Assembly: GCF_030678875.1 (NCBI RefSeq)
Contig: NZ_JAUUDS010000005.1
Span: forward strand, 62,001 to 126,000
Origin: Sphingomonas aurea
GTDB taxonomy: Bacteria > Pseudomonadota > Alphaproteobacteria > Sphingomonadales > Sphingomonadaceae
Length of the DNA stretch: 64,000 nucleotides
Direction: 5' to 3'
Part shown: one piece after another, positions 1-8,583 of the stretch
Numbering within the stretch: position 1 is the stretch's first letter
Layout: each line of letters opens with the position of its first letter
Position numbers and translations under genes: made by a program
Notes under the pieces: generated by a model
What the model saw: only the letters and a program-made list of their open reading frames with translations
The model's database searches: none
Told to the model about the DNA's origin: nothing

Positions 1-1
1 C

Positions 2-136
2 CGCCTCGACGAGCGCGGCGATGGCCACGGCTTCGGCATCCCGATCGCGCGGGAACTGATCGAGCTGCACGGCGGCTCGCTAACCATGGCGAGCGATGGC
101 GGATTGCGGGTGACGATCCGGTTGCCGGCGGGCTAG
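2..136 (+). CDS. Sensor histidine kinase, C-terminal end only
   Basis: The window opens inside a gene. Frame 2 reads 44 residues to a TAG at 134-136 and contains GDGHGFGIPIARELIELHGG, which is the glycine-rich G2 box and following helix of a HATPase_c (GHKL) domain, ending in a short beta strand (VTIRLPAG). This is the usual last part of a sensor histidine kinase and binds ATP. Sensor, dimerisation and receiver parts lie outside the window, so the stimulus and partner regulator are unknown. REP-like repeats follow directly after the stop. Confidence 0.8.
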   Translation, partial: RLDERGDGHGFGIPIARELIELHGGSLTMASDGGLRVTIRLPAG

Positions 137-150
137 GTCTTTCCCCAGAT

Positions 151-246
151 CGTCATCCCCGCGCAGGCGGGGATCCAGAATCACTAGCGCTGCTGATAGT
201 ATCGTGACGTCAGCGTGTCTGGATTCCCGCCTTCGCGGGAATGACG
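151..246. repeat. REP-like inverted repeat pair
   Basis: Two copies of a roughly 27-nt element, each a small hairpin of the form CCCCGCG-x-GGCGGGGAT, face each other: one at 151-178 and its inverted copy at 218-246, about 40 nt apart. The second ends five bases before the stop of the leftward SDR gene. The same element recurs at 1061-1220. Paired inverted copies in intergenic DNA are typical of REP/BIME elements mobilised by RAYT transposases; no such transposase is in this window. Confidence 0.75.
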
Positions 247-250
247 AATT

Positions 251-1036
251 TCATTCCTTGCCCGACCCCGGCTCCGCCATGCTGCGATGCTGCTCGGCCA
301 GCACCGACGCCGGCGTCACGTTCGCCAGCACACCCTGGATCTTGGTCTTCAACCCCGAGAAGATCGACGCCTCGCCCTTCTTCATCGCCTCCCAGCCGTC
401 GCGCGCGACCTTGGCGGGATCACTCTTCGATTCCGACTGGCCGACCGAGGTGTCGAGCATGTCGGCGCTGGCGAAGAATTCGGTATCGACCGGCCCCGGC
501 TTCAGCGTGGTGATCGTCACGCCGTCCGCCTCCTTCAGCTCGTTGCGGATCGCGTCGGTGAAGTAATCGATGAACGACTTGGACGAATTATACACTGCCT
601 GGAACGAGCCCGGAATGTACCCGGCGATCGATCCGGTCACCAGCACCTTGCCGTCGTTACGCGCCACCATCGCCGGCAGCACCTTGTGCAGCAGATAGAG
701 CGTGCCGGTGATGTTGGTGTCGATCACCCGCCGCCAGTCGTCCACCGACTGATCGAGAAAGCCGTGGCCCAGCCCCTTGCCGGCATTGGCGCAGAGCACG
801 TCGATCTGCCGCCCATTGGTGGCGGCCAGCAGCGCATCGACCCCTTCCAGGGTCGACAGATCCGCCTCGACCGAGCGCACCTCGGTCCCGAACTGCTTGA
901 AGTCATCCGCCGCGGCATCGATCAGCGGTTCGTTGGCGACGACGAGGATGTCGTACCCGTCCTGCGCGGCGAGCGACGCCAGCTCGAACCCGATACCGGT
1001 CGAGGCACCGGTGATGATCGCGAACTTATCGGCCAT
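251..1036 (-). CDS. SDR family NAD(P)-dependent oxidoreductase
   Basis: 261-residue classical short-chain dehydrogenase. The N-terminal Rossmann motif TGASTGIG is at residues 9-16, the NAG-type strand motif (CANAGKG) is mid-protein, and the catalytic Ser-Tyr-Lys set is seen as TGSIAGY followed by YNSSK. Length fits single-domain SDRs. The ATG has a good AGGAGA site about 8 nt upstream. The substrate cannot be read from sequence. The gene is a single transcription unit flanked on both sides by REP-like repeats. Confidence 0.9.
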   Translation of the reverse strand: MADKFAIITGASTGIGFELASLAAQDGYDILVVANEPLIDAAADDFKQFGTEVRSVEADLSTLEGVDALLAATNGRQIDVLCANAGKGLGHGFLDQSVDDWRRVIDTNITGTLYLLHKVLPAMVARNDGKVLVTGSIAGYIPGSFQAVYNSSKSFIDYFTDAIRNELKEADGVTITTLKPGPVDTEFFASADMLDTSVGQSESKSDPAKVARDGWEAMKKGEASIFSGLKTKIQGVLANVTPASVLAEQHRSMAEPGSGKE

Positions 1037-1060
1037 GGTGTTTCTCCTGCATTATGTGTC

Positions 1061-1220
1061 TCCGGGCAGGCGGGGATCCAGTATCTTCGGGTCCCAACCC
1101 TCACATCATCCCCGCATCCCACCTCGTCATCCCCGCGAAGGCGGGGATCCATAAACACTGACGTTGCGGCTCATGCGGTGAGGTCAGCGCGTCTGGATCC
1201 CCGCCTTCGCGGGGATGACG
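1061..1220. repeat. Cluster of REP-like elements
   Basis: The space between the SDR and alcohol dehydrogenase genes is largely repeat. It has a partial copy at 1061-1081, a full copy at 1125-1151 and an inverted full copy at 1192-1220, all matching the elements at 151-246 (core GCGAAGGCGGGGATCCA). The 1125/1192 pair is spaced about 40 nt like the first pair, so both look like copies of one composite unit. Confidence 0.75.
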
Positions 1221-1242
1221 GAATAGGGGCGATGACGGAATG

Positions 1243-2433
1243 CTACGCCGCCACCCGGTCCAGCCCCGGCTTCAGCACGATCTTCGTCACTTCGTTCTGC
1301 TTGTCCTTGAACATCCTGTATCCCTCCGGCGCCTCGGACAGCGGCATGCGGTGGGAGATCAGGAACTCGGTGTCGATCTTGCCCTCCATGATCGCGTTGA
1401 GCAGCGCGGGCATGTAGTGCTGGACGTGCGTCTGCCCGGTCTTCAGCGTCAGCCCCTTCTCCATGAAGGCGCCGAGCGGGAACTTGTCGACGAAGCCGCC
1501 ATAGACCGCCGGCATCGACACCCGCCCACCCTTGCGGCACGCGATGATCGCCTGCCGGATCGAGTGCGGGCGGTCGGTGCCGAGGAAGGTCGACGCCTTG
1601 ATCTGGTCGATGACATTGTCGACGAACAGGCCGTGCGCCTCCAGCCCGACCGCGTCGATCACCGCGTCGGGGCCGATCCCGCCGGTCATCGTCATCAGCG
1701 CGTCGTAGGTTGCCGATTCCTCGAAGTTGATCGTCTCGGCGCCGAAGCGCTTCGCCAGCTCCAGCCGGTGCGGGAAATGGTCGATCGCGATCACCCGCTC
1801 GGCGCCCATCAGGAATGCCGACTGCACCGCGAACAACCCGACCGGGCCGCAGCCCCATACCGCCACCGTATCGCCCGGCTCGATCTGGGCATATTCCGCC
1901 GCCTGCCAGCCGGTCGGCAGGATGTCGGACAAAAACAGTACCTTGTCGTCCTCGACCCCGTCGGGGATCACGAGCGGGCCGACGTCGCTGAACGGCACGC
2001 GAACATATTCCGCCTGGCCACCGGCATAGCCGCCGGTCATGTGGCTGTAGCCGAACAGGCCCGACATCTCGTGGCCGTACAGTTCCTGCGCGATATCCTG
2101 ATTGTCCGCCGGCAACCCGTTCGGACAGGCCGAATATTGATGCTTGCCGCAGTGGTAACAGCTGCCGCACGCGATGGTGAAGGGCACGACGACGCGCTGG
2201 CCTTTCTTCAGGGTCGACTGCGCGCCGACCTCGACCACCTCGCCCATGAACTCATGGCCCAGCACGTCGCCCGCCTTCATGGTCGGGATATAGCCGTCAT
2301 AGAGGTGCAGGTCCGATCCGCAGATCGCGGTCGAGGTGACCTTGATGATCGCGTCGCGCGGGTTGACGATGCCGGGATCGTCGACGGTGTCCATGCGGAC
2401 GTCGTGCTTGCCGTGCCAGGCCAGTGCTTTCAC
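1243..2433 (-). CDS. Zinc-dependent alcohol dehydrogenase, MDR family
   Basis: 396-residue medium-chain dehydrogenase. The N-terminal catalytic domain begins [12 protein letters not shown] and has the zinc-ligand region [12 protein letters not shown], then GHEFMGEV, then the structural-zinc cysteines in [15 protein letters not shown]. The nucleotide-binding motif [13 protein letters not shown] follows. The size and glutathione-independent formaldehyde-dehydrogenase look place it with threonine-dehydrogenase-like ADHs; the substrate is unknown. The start chosen is the GTG at 2433, which overlaps the stop of the SRPBCC gene as GTGA. An open frame continues upstream but runs antiphase through the SRPBCC gene and is not coding. 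The two genes are translationally coupled. Confidence 0.88.
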   Translation of the reverse strand: MKALAWHGKHDVRMDTVDDPGIVNPRDAIIKVTSTAICGSDLHLYDGYIPTMKAGDVLGHEFMGEVVEVGAQSTLKKGQRVVVPFTIACGSCYHCGKHQYSACPNGLPADNQDIAQELYGHEMSGLFGYSHMTGGYAGGQAEYVRVPFSDVGPLVIPDGVEDDKVLFLSDILPTGWQAAEYAQIEPGDTVAVWGCGPVGLFAVQSAFLMGAERVIAIDHFPHRLELAKRFGAETINFEESATYDALMTMTGGIGPDAVIDAVGLEAHGLFVDNVIDQIKASTFLGTDRPHSIRQAIIACRKGGRVSMPAVYGGFVDKFPLGAFMEKGLTLKTGQTHVQHYMPALLNAIMEGKIDTEFLISHRMPLSEAPEGYRMFKDKQNEVTKIVLKPGLDRVAA

Positions 2434-3017
2434 AGCCCCATCTCCTCGAACTGTTTGGCGTTCATCGCGGGCGTCGCGATCTCGCCGGTTTCCAGCAGCT
2501 GCTTGAACCGGCGCAGGTCGCGGCGCGCCTGGATTGCGGGCTCGCGCTGGAACATCTTGGCGATCACCTTGCCGATCACGCCGCCGGGCGGATCGTAGAG
2601 GATCGTCGCGGTCACCACCGTGCCGCGCGTGCCGGCATCGCGGAACTCGACCCGGCCGGAATTGGGCACCTCGGCACCATCCTCGCTGGTCCAGGCGATC
2701 AGCCGGTCGGCTTCCTCCTCGGTCACCCGCGCGTCCCACTCGACCGATCCACCGGCCGGCGCCTTGACCACCCAGTGCGAGCGCTGCGGATCGATCACGT
2801 CGATCCGCTCGATATTCTCCATGAATCGCGGCAGGTTCGCGAAGTCGCGAAAGAAGCCGAAGACCTCGGCCACCGGCTTATTGATGGTCACGGCAGCGTT
2901 GACGATCGTATCGCCGCGCCCCTCCGGGATCTGCGCGGCCGCCTCGGCCGCCGCTTCGCTGCGTTTGGAATTGGCGAGCGGCGCGTCGTCGCTCTGCGCA
3001 TTGGCAAGGTCGCCCAT
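2430..3017 (-). CDS. SRPBCC family (cyclase/dehydrase-like) protein
   Basis: 195 residues. A charged, probably disordered N-terminus of about 40 residues leads into a START/Bet v1-like fold recognisable from [32 protein letters not shown] and [17 protein letters not shown]. Proteins of this family bind hydrophobic ligands or act as coenzyme-Q-binding/cyclase-like proteins; the ligand here is unknown. The start is ATG with GGAGAAG upstream. It is the first gene of a two-gene unit with the zinc alcohol dehydrogenase and ends in FEEMGL, where its TGA overlaps the dehydrogenase GTG. Confidence 0.85.
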   Translation of the reverse strand: MGDLANAQSDDAPLANSKRSEAAAEAAAQIPEGRGDTIVNAAVTINKPVAEVFGFFRDFANLPRFMENIERIDVIDPQRSHWVVKAPAGGSVEWDARVTEEEADRLIAWTSEDGAEVPNSGRVEFRDAGTRGTVVTATILYDPPGGVIGKVIAKMFQREPAIQARRDLRRFKQLLETGEIATPAMNAKQFEEMGL

Positions 3018-3156
3018 CGGCTTCTCCTGATGCTGGATGCCGGGACCAAGCGAACGCCGATGCGGTCTGTTCCGCTGTAAAATCCGCCACTTAACTTGGA
3101 TCAGTCAGGGAAACATTCGCGCGGCCAAACGCTTCGTCGCCAAACGGGAGTATGCC

Positions 3157-4128
3157 ATGACCGATACCACCAACCGCCGTGACGTCCTGAAGGGCGCCGC
3201 CGTCGCCGGCCTCGCCACCAGTGCCGCCCCTGCCCTCGCCCAGGCCGCCGCTCCGGTCGACCCGCAGACCAAGTACACCGACCAGCCCTTTGCCGAACAA
3301 CGGCAGAAATGGCCCGCGCTCCAGCGCGAGATGCAGCCCGTGCCCGACTGCGGCGAGGCGAGCTATCGCGGCTCTGGCCGGTTGCAGGGACGCAAGGCGC
3401 TGATAACCGGCGGCGATTCCGGCATCGGCCGCGCCGCCGCGATTGCCTTCGCGCGGGAGGGCGCCGATGTCGCAATCAACTATTACCCAACCGAGGAACC
3501 CGATGCGCAGGATCTGGCGAAGCTGCTGCGTGCAGAGGGTCGCAAGCTGGTGCTGCTGCCGGGCGACCTGACCGACCAGGCGTTCACCACCGGCCTTGCC
3601 GGCAAGGCGGCGAAGCAATTGGGCGGGTTGGACATTCTGGTCAATAACGCCGCCTATCAGCAGTCGAAAAAGTCGATCGCGGAGATCAGCTTCGAGCAGT
3701 TCGACCGCACGCTGAAGACGAACCTGTACGCCATGTTCTGGCTCAGCAAGGCGGCGATCCCGCTGATGAAGCCGGGCGCGGCGATCATCAACACCGGCTC
3801 GGTCAACTCGGTCGATCCGGGTGAGGAGCTGCTCGACTATGCCACGACCAAGGGCGGGATCCTGATCTTTACCAAGGGCTTGGCCAAGCAGCTCGGCAAG
3901 CAGGGCATCCGCGTCAACATGGTCGCACCCGGCCCGATCTGGACGCCATTGCAGGTCGCGGGCGGACAGCTGCCCGGCGAACTCGGCAAGTTCGGCCAGA
4001 ACACGCCCCTCGGTCGCGCCGGCCAACCCGCTGAACTGGCTGGACTTTACGTCGCGCTGGCGGAAGGCGGCAACAGCTTCACGACTGGTAGTGCATTCGG
4101 CGCGAACGGCGGCACCGGCGCAATCTAG
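3157..4128 (+). CDS. SDR family oxidoreductase with Tat-type leader
   Basis: 323 residues. The N-terminus (TNRRDVLKGAAVAGLATSA then ALAQA) has a twin-arginine and a hydrophobic stretch ending in an Ala-x-Ala site, so the protein is probably exported folded with its cofactor. The dehydrogenase domain has TGGDSGIGRA (cofactor binding), NNAAYQ, an active-site Ser in NTGSVNSV, and YATTKGG carrying the catalytic Tyr and Lys. The N-terminal KYTDQPFAEQRQKWP region matches the general-stress YhdF/GSP39-like branch. The ATG at 3157 is preferred over an earlier in-frame ATG at 3037 because it has a GGGAG site and begins the leader. It diverges from the SRPBCC/ADH unit. Confidence 0.88.
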   Translation: MTDTTNRRDVLKGAAVAGLATSAAPALAQAAAPVDPQTKYTDQPFAEQRQKWPALQREMQPVPDCGEASYRGSGRLQGRKALITGGDSGIGRAAAIAFAREGADVAINYYPTEEPDAQDLAKLLRAEGRKLVLLPGDLTDQAFTTGLAGKAAKQLGGLDILVNNAAYQQSKKSIAEISFEQFDRTLKTNLYAMFWLSKAAIPLMKPGAAIINTGSVNSVDPGEELLDYATTKGGILIFTKGLAKQLGKQGIRVNMVAPGPIWTPLQVAGGQLPGELGKFGQNTPLGRAGQPAELAGLYVALAEGGNSFTTGSAFGANGGTGAI

Positions 4129-4146
4129 GGTTCCGGAGTGCTTTTA

Positions 4147-4170
4147 GCCCCTCCCGTGAAGGGGAGGGGC
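4147..4170. terminator. Hairpin between convergent genes, possible bidirectional terminator
   Basis: GCCCCTCCC, a five-base loop and its complement form a 9-bp GC-rich stem between two convergent genes. No T-run follows on either strand, so intrinsic termination is not assured. The motif may also be a dispersed intergenic repeat. Confidence 0.4.
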
Positions 4171-4193
4171 GAAGGAGCGTTGTGACATTCAAT

Positions 4194-5549
4194 TCACCGC
4201 CGCCGCTCCAGCCAGTCGAACAGGCGTCCCGCCCAGCCGCGATGATAAGCAAGCCCTTGATAAAGGCCGAGCATCATCGCGGCCCAGCGGACGTAGAGCC
4301 ACGACTGCCCGGTTCGCCTCGCCAGCCGCGCCATGCAGTGGCTGTCGCGTGAGATGGCGTAGCGCGCGCGGTAGATCAGCCGCCGCCGCCAGCCGAGATC
4401 ACCCCGCCCCGGTGCCACCCGCTTGCGCGGCGTGATCCCCGATCGCGGCCAGGTCAGCCGGTACGCCAGTCCCTCACGCCGCTGGCGCAGCCCAGCCGCC
4501 TGGGTATCGGCGATGAAGTCGGCATCGACCGCCTCCAGCGACAGCCTGCCGCCCCGCACCCCATCCGCGATCATGTCGCGCAGTTCGGGCGAGCGGACGA
4601 TCGCCACATTGGTGCCGCGCCCGTCCGAGGCATAGGGCTCGACCCACGCATCGCCGAACGCGATGTCGGCGGTCTCGGCGACCACGTCGTCGCACCAATT
4701 GCATGCCGATGCCTGGAAGAAGCCCGCTCCCCAGTCGCCATCGGCCAGATGCCACCAGTCGCGGTCGCGCACGCTGCCGTCCGCCAGCTCCAACTGCGCG
4801 GTGTACCAGTTGGCGGGGCGGCCGGCGTCCTTGCGCCGATACTCTACCGCGCGGACCTGCTCGGGCAGCGCACCCAGTTGCCAGGCGAAGCTGTCGACGA
4901 ACGCCGCGCTTTTCATGTGACCGCAGAACAGGCCGAGCAGGTGAGTGACGCGCTCGGCCAGCACCGCATCCTCGGCGCGCAACAGGTTGATCGCCTTGAT
5001 GAAGCACGGCACCCCGACGATGGCGTAACGGCCCGGCGTGGCACGGATCTCGCGGATCACAGCGGCCAGATCGACCGGAAAGTAGCGAGAGCGCGCACCC
5101 CGCGCGACGTCCTCGGCGCTGCGCGAGATGGCGTAGCGGAAGAACACGCCGTCCGCTCCATCGGTCGGCACGACGTGCGCGACACCGTCGATCGCGCCGG
5201 TGCGCAGCAACTCGTTCGCGACCCAGCTGACGAGCCCGCCCGAGCTGCCGCCGCTGCGGAAATCCCCTTCGGCGACATGGCCGACATGGGCGCTTTCGAA
5301 CCGGCCGATGCGCGGGTCGACCACCGGCGCAGTGGGAAAGCGCGCGGCGGCGATCGCGTCCTCGTCGCGCGCCTGCGGCGAGAAGGGGCAGGTACGGGCG
5401 AACGCCTCGCCGGCCATGTCCAGCGCGCCGACCGGCGCACGCAGGCCATTGCGGTCCCACGCCATGTCGCGGCCGGCATCGGCGCCGCAACTGCCGCAGC
5501 CGATGCACAGTCCGGAACCGACGATCGCCGCAGGGGTCGGCTCAGCCAA
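4194..5549 (-). CDS. Coenzyme F420 hydrogenase/dehydrogenase beta-subunit family protein
   Basis: About 451 residues. The N-terminus has a ferredoxin-like cysteine cluster (LCIGCGSCG, then RTCPFSP), followed by the FrhB-type flavin/Fe-S region (GVPCFIKAINLLR, LGLFCGHMKS, CNWCDDVVAETADIAFGD). In bacteria without F420 hydrogenase these proteins often sit beside polysaccharide pyruvyl transferases in exopolysaccharide loci; their redox role there is poorly defined. The start chosen is TTG at 5549, because no ATG or GTG precedes the conserved cysteines in frame. It overlaps the 3' end of the pyruvyl transferase gene by 8 nt, so coupling is likely. Last gene of a four-gene leftward operon. Confidence 0.8.
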   Translation of the reverse strand: MAEPTPAAIVGSGLCIGCGSCGADAGRDMAWDRNGLRAPVGALDMAGEAFARTCPFSPQARDEDAIAAARFPTAPVVDPRIGRFESAHVGHVAEGDFRSGGSSGGLVSWVANELLRTGAIDGVAHVVPTDGADGVFFRYAISRSAEDVARGARSRYFPVDLAAVIREIRATPGRYAIVGVPCFIKAINLLRAEDAVLAERVTHLLGLFCGHMKSAAFVDSFAWQLGALPEQVRAVEYRRKDAGRPANWYTAQLELADGSVRDRDWWHLADGDWGAGFFQASACNWCDDVVAETADIAFGDAWVEPYASDGRGTNVAIVRSPELRDMIADGVRGGRLSLEAVDADFIADTQAAGLRQRREGLAYRLTWPRSGITPRKRVAPGRGDLGWRRRLIYRARYAISRDSHCMARLARRTGQSWLYVRWAAMMLGLYQGLAYHRGWAGRLFDWLERRR

Positions 5550-6642
5550 GCGCGCGGTCCAGGTAGCGCGTGCCCACCTCCCGCCCCGCCGCCAGCCGCG
5601 CCAGCGTCTCCGCCTCGACAGGCGTGGCCAGCAGGTCGCGGATCGTCGCGTCATCGGTCGCCTCGTCGATCAACCGGTGACGCGCGGCGAGCGCGTCGGT
5701 CAGCCCCTCCAGCTTGATCCGGCGATAGGGCGAGGCGGCGGCGACGAACGGCTTGCCGTAATGGAGCGCGAAGACCGCACCGTGGAAGAAGCTGGTCGCC
5801 ACCGCCCGCGCGCCGGCCATCAGCGTCGCGAACTCGAGCGGCCCGGCATCACTGCGATCCCGGTCTGCGACCGGACTGGGATAGCCGACCGCCACGACCT
5901 GAACGCCCGCCCCTTCGGCCCAGCGCCGCACCGCGCGCACGAACCAGTCGGGCAGACCATGGCCATAGAGCACGACATAGTCGCCCGGCCGCTCCGGCGC
6001 GGGCGGCAGGACGGACGGGAATTGCAGGCAGGGGTCGAGCACCATGGCAGGCTCGACGCCCAGCGCCGCGGCGACCATCGCGCGGGAGTTCTCGTCGCGC
6101 ACCGAGATGGCGTCGAACCGCCGCAGCCGCGCGCTCCAGTCGGCGTCGAGCCCGCCGTCATGATTGCCGAAACTGGCCGCGTAGGACACCAGCCGTCGCG
6201 CCCGCAGACCCTCGCCGAAGAAGATCGGCCGGGCGGCGTACCAGGGATGGGCGAAATTCCACACCTCGTCGCTGCCGACCACGACCGTGTCGACCGGCGG
6301 CGCCTCGGCAGGGGCATCAAGAGGGAAGGCGGCCGAGCGGGGCAGCGCCGCGACCGCCGACGCGAAGGCGCGCACCTTGCGGCCGAGCGCGGGATGGTGG
6401 CGGCGCGGGGTGCGGGCGGGCAGGTCGGGCTGGAACGCGCTGCGCAGCTCGGCCGATCGTACCGCGGTCGAGTGATGGTCGAGCAGCACCACCGGCCGTC
6501 CCCGGGCCTGCAATCCTTCGACCAGACAGCGCGCCTGCCAGTAGGAGCCGTAGTTGATGCTGTCGTGAAAGGTCAGCACGCCGATCGCGTCAGCCGGCGT
6601 GACGGCGGCGCCGGCGCGCGCCTGTGCCCAGGAGGTAGTCAT
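5542..6642 (-). CDS. Polysaccharide pyruvyl transferase family protein
   Basis: 366 residues starting MTTSWAQARAG. Diagnostic stretches are GVLTFHDSINYGSYWQAR (N-terminal nucleotide/sugar-binding half), VVGSDEVWNFAHP, YAASFGNHDG and the C-terminal ATSFFHGAVFALHYGKPF. Enzymes of this family transfer pyruvate from phosphoenolpyruvate onto sugar hydroxyls of exported polysaccharides. The ATG at 6642 lies 4 nt after the stop of the upstream gene; an earlier in-frame start at 6672 would overlap that gene. The neighbours (glycosidase-like, methyltransferase and Fe-S proteins) support a surface-glycan role. Confidence 0.85.
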   Translation of the reverse strand: MTTSWAQARAGAAVTPADAIGVLTFHDSINYGSYWQARCLVEGLQARGRPVVLLDHHSTAVRSAELRSAFQPDLPARTPRRHHPALGRKVRAFASAVAALPRSAAFPLDAPAEAPPVDTVVVGSDEVWNFAHPWYAARPIFFGEGLRARRLVSYAASFGNHDGGLDADWSARLRRFDAISVRDENSRAMVAAALGVEPAMVLDPCLQFPSVLPPAPERPGDYVVLYGHGLPDWFVRAVRRWAEGAGVQVVAVGYPSPVADRDRSDAGPLEFATLMAGARAVATSFFHGAVFALHYGKPFVAAASPYRRIKLEGLTDALAARHRLIDEATDDATIRDLLATPVEAETLARLAAGREVGTRYLDRALG

Positions 6643-6646
6643 CAGG

Positions 6647-7627
6647 TCAGGCAGCGTCCTTGCGCGTGGCATAGTCGAGCGGCGAGGGCGACGCGCCCTC
6701 CACCACCGTGAAGGGAACAGGCGATCGCGTCGCGCCCGATGGCGCGTAACGCGCGATCATCGCCGCGCAGAAGTCGGCAAACGCCTGCGGATCGCGTGGC
6801 GGGCTGGCGTGGTGCGGCGCCAGCCCCAGGTGCCGGGGCGTGAAGGCGAAGGTCAGGGTGACGTCGAACTCGGCTAGGGCCGCCATCTGCCGGTCGAACC
6901 AGTCGAGCGCGCCGGGGCGGAAGCTGTCGGCCCAGCTGAGCCCGGTCCGCACCCGCCGCGTACCGAGCCGCCGCAGCCAGCCGACAGCCTCGTCGAGCCG
7001 CGAATCCTCGAAATCGAACCACTGCATCAGGCCGATATCGGCGGCATGGGCGGCATAGACGTCGAGCGCCGGCTTGGGACTGCCGTCCGGGCGGATCAGC
7101 CCCATGTAGAAGTGCCGGTAATAGCTCGACCCCTCTGCCTCGCGGTGGCGCCCGTCCTCGCCCCAGGTCATCGGCAGGTCGAACAGCGAGTACCAGAAGA
7201 TACGGGGCACCCGCCCGACCAGCAACTGCGCGGTCCGCTCCAGCCCGAACAGCTGCACCTCCTCGGCTCCGAACGAGCCGACGCCGACCTCGGTCACCCA
7301 GACCGGCATTCCGGGCACCGCCGCCTCCACCGCGGCGATCCTGGCGGGCCAGGCGTCCAGCGGCCACAGGTTCCAGTCGACCGGAAAGCCATGGACCGCG
7401 ACCGCATCGACCGCATCCAGCACGCCCCGCGCCCGCATGTCCGCCAGCCACGCAGGATCGATCGGCGACACCCCGCCCAGCACCCGCGTCACCGCCGGAT
7501 TGGCACTGCGGATCGCCTGCCCCGCCCGGATCGCCAGATCGGCGAAACCCGCGCCGTCGGGGTCCAGTGCCCGGTCCCAGTGCGCGCGGTTGTTGGGCTC
7601 GTTCCAGATCATCGCGGCTTCGATCAT
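6647..7627 (-). CDS. Clan-A glycoside hydrolase-like protein (beta-xylosidase-like)
   Basis: 326 residues, MIEAAMIWNEPNNRAHWDRA at the N-terminus. WNEPN carries a plausible acid/base Glu at the end of a TIM-barrel strand, and VWVTEVGVGSFG carries a plausible nucleophile Glu, as in GH39/GH5-type clan-A enzymes. No signal peptide is seen, so it may act in the cytoplasm on lipid-linked or precursor glycan, or be a modifying transferase. ATG at 7627 overlaps the stop of the methyltransferase as ATGA. The open frame extends further upstream but only antiphase to that gene. Confidence 0.7.
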   Translation of the reverse strand: MIEAAMIWNEPNNRAHWDRALDPDGAGFADLAIRAGQAIRSANPAVTRVLGGVSPIDPAWLADMRARGVLDAVDAVAVHGFPVDWNLWPLDAWPARIAAVEAAVPGMPVWVTEVGVGSFGAEEVQLFGLERTAQLLVGRVPRIFWYSLFDLPMTWGEDGRHREAEGSSYYRHFYMGLIRPDGSPKPALDVYAAHAADIGLMQWFDFEDSRLDEAVGWLRRLGTRRVRTGLSWADSFRPGALDWFDRQMAALAEFDVTLTFAFTPRHLGLAPHHASPPRDPQAFADFCAAMIARYAPSGATRSPVPFTVVEGASPSPLDYATRKDAA

Positions 7628-8415
7628 GCCGCGGCCCCTTTGGCCGGATAGACGGCGGCCGGCCCGAACTGCGCATAGGGTACGGGCGCGGTGCGGCAGA
7701 GGAAGACCTCCGGCTCCGGATTGTCGAGGATTGCAAAGCCCGCCGCGCGCAGCATCGCCGCGCTGCAGGCGCGATTGGGCGCCCACCAGTTGGTCCAGTC
7801 GTCGGCGTAGCGATGCTCGATGAAGTGCATCTTCGGATAGCCGGGATCGTCGAAATAGCGCGGCTTGTCATAGGTGCCGGGCATGAAGAACGGGTGGTTC
7901 TCCGCCACCTCGGCGATCGTATCGGACCCCTGCTGCATCGTCTGGAACAGCATCAGGTCACCCGCGACATGCTCGCGGATCAGGTCGAGCGCGAGCAGCG
8001 GGTGGCGCAGGTGATAGAGCACACCCATGAAGATCACGAGGTCAAACCGCTCCCCCAGTTCCGCGACCTGATAGACGTCGAGCTTGCGGAACTCGATCCC
8101 GTCGAAGCCCAGCGCGCGCGTGGCGAGCCGCGCCTGCGCCAGATAGCGATCGTCGCTGTCGATGCCGACCACCCGCTCGGCGCCGCGGCGCTTCATCTCG
8201 ACCGAGTAGAAGCCGGCGTTGCAGCCGATGTCGAGCACCGACTTGCCGGTCAGATCGGCGGGCAGCACCTGCGCGAAGCCGGCGAACTTGTCGCGGGGAT
8301 AGTCGCCCAGGAAATGATCGGGCGCGGTCGGGATGCCGTTCAGGTCGATATTGTGGAACCATGGCGCCAGCGCGGCGACCTCGGCCCGCAGCGCGTCATC
8401 CTCGGTAACGGGCAT
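7624..8415 (-). CDS. TIGR04290-type class I methyltransferase
   Basis: 263 residues. SAM-binding motif I is VLDIGCNAGFYSVEMKRRG, followed by VVGIDSDDRYLAQAR (acidic residue for ribose), DLVIFMGVLYHLRHPLLALD and a C-terminal lobe with HFIEHRYADDWTNWW. The overall pattern resembles CmoB/DUF1698-like methyltransferases and, from memory, the Rta_06860-type family found in glycan gene clusters. First gene of the leftward glycan operon; ATG with GGGGAG upstream. Acceptor unknown, probably a sugar or a glycolipid intermediate. Confidence 0.8.
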   Translation of the reverse strand: MPVTEDDALRAEVAALAPWFHNIDLNGIPTAPDHFLGDYPRDKFAGFAQVLPADLTGKSVLDIGCNAGFYSVEMKRRGAERVVGIDSDDRYLAQARLATRALGFDGIEFRKLDVYQVAELGERFDLVIFMGVLYHLRHPLLALDLIREHVAGDLMLFQTMQQGSDTIAEVAENHPFFMPGTYDKPRYFDDPGYPKMHFIEHRYADDWTNWWAPNRACSAAMLRAAGFAILDNPEPEVFLCRTAPVPYAQFGPAAVYPAKGAAA

Positions 8416-8446
8416 CGGCTCCCCCTTCTCGCAACTGCCCGATCCT

Positions 8447-8489
8447 GGAAATCACCGGGACATCGTTACGCGAACGTCCAGTGATTTCC
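8447..8489. promoter_or_regulatory. Inverted repeat in divergent promoter
   Basis: GGAAATCAC at 8447-8455 is complemented by GTGATTTCC at 8481-8489, with a further GGGAC/GTCC pairing inside. It lies 32 nt upstream of the methyltransferase ATG, so it could be a leader hairpin or an operator. Confidence 0.4.
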
Positions 8490-8512
8490 ACCGTTCCCTG
8501 GCTGCTATATCA

Positions 8513-8526
8513 TTGATCCAGATCAA
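8513..8526. promoter_or_regulatory. FNR/FixK-type box
   Basis: TTGATCCAGATCAA is a perfect match to the FNR/FixK/Anr consensus TTGAT-N4-ATCAA, inside a longer 18-nt palindrome at 8511-8528. It sits between divergent glycan genes, 57 nt before the GT9-like ATG and about 98 nt before the methyltransferase ATG. This suggests oxygen-responsive control of one or both units. No promoter hexamers were assigned with certainty. Confidence 0.55.
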
Positions 8527-8583
8527 TGAACTTGTCCGGAACCAGCCCGGCACCCGCATCATTCGTAAGCGCATGAGGGCAGG

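Noticed and set aside
287..1417. A 376-codon plus-strand open frame
   Set aside because: It covers the antisense of the SDR gene and runs through REP repeats; no protein features.
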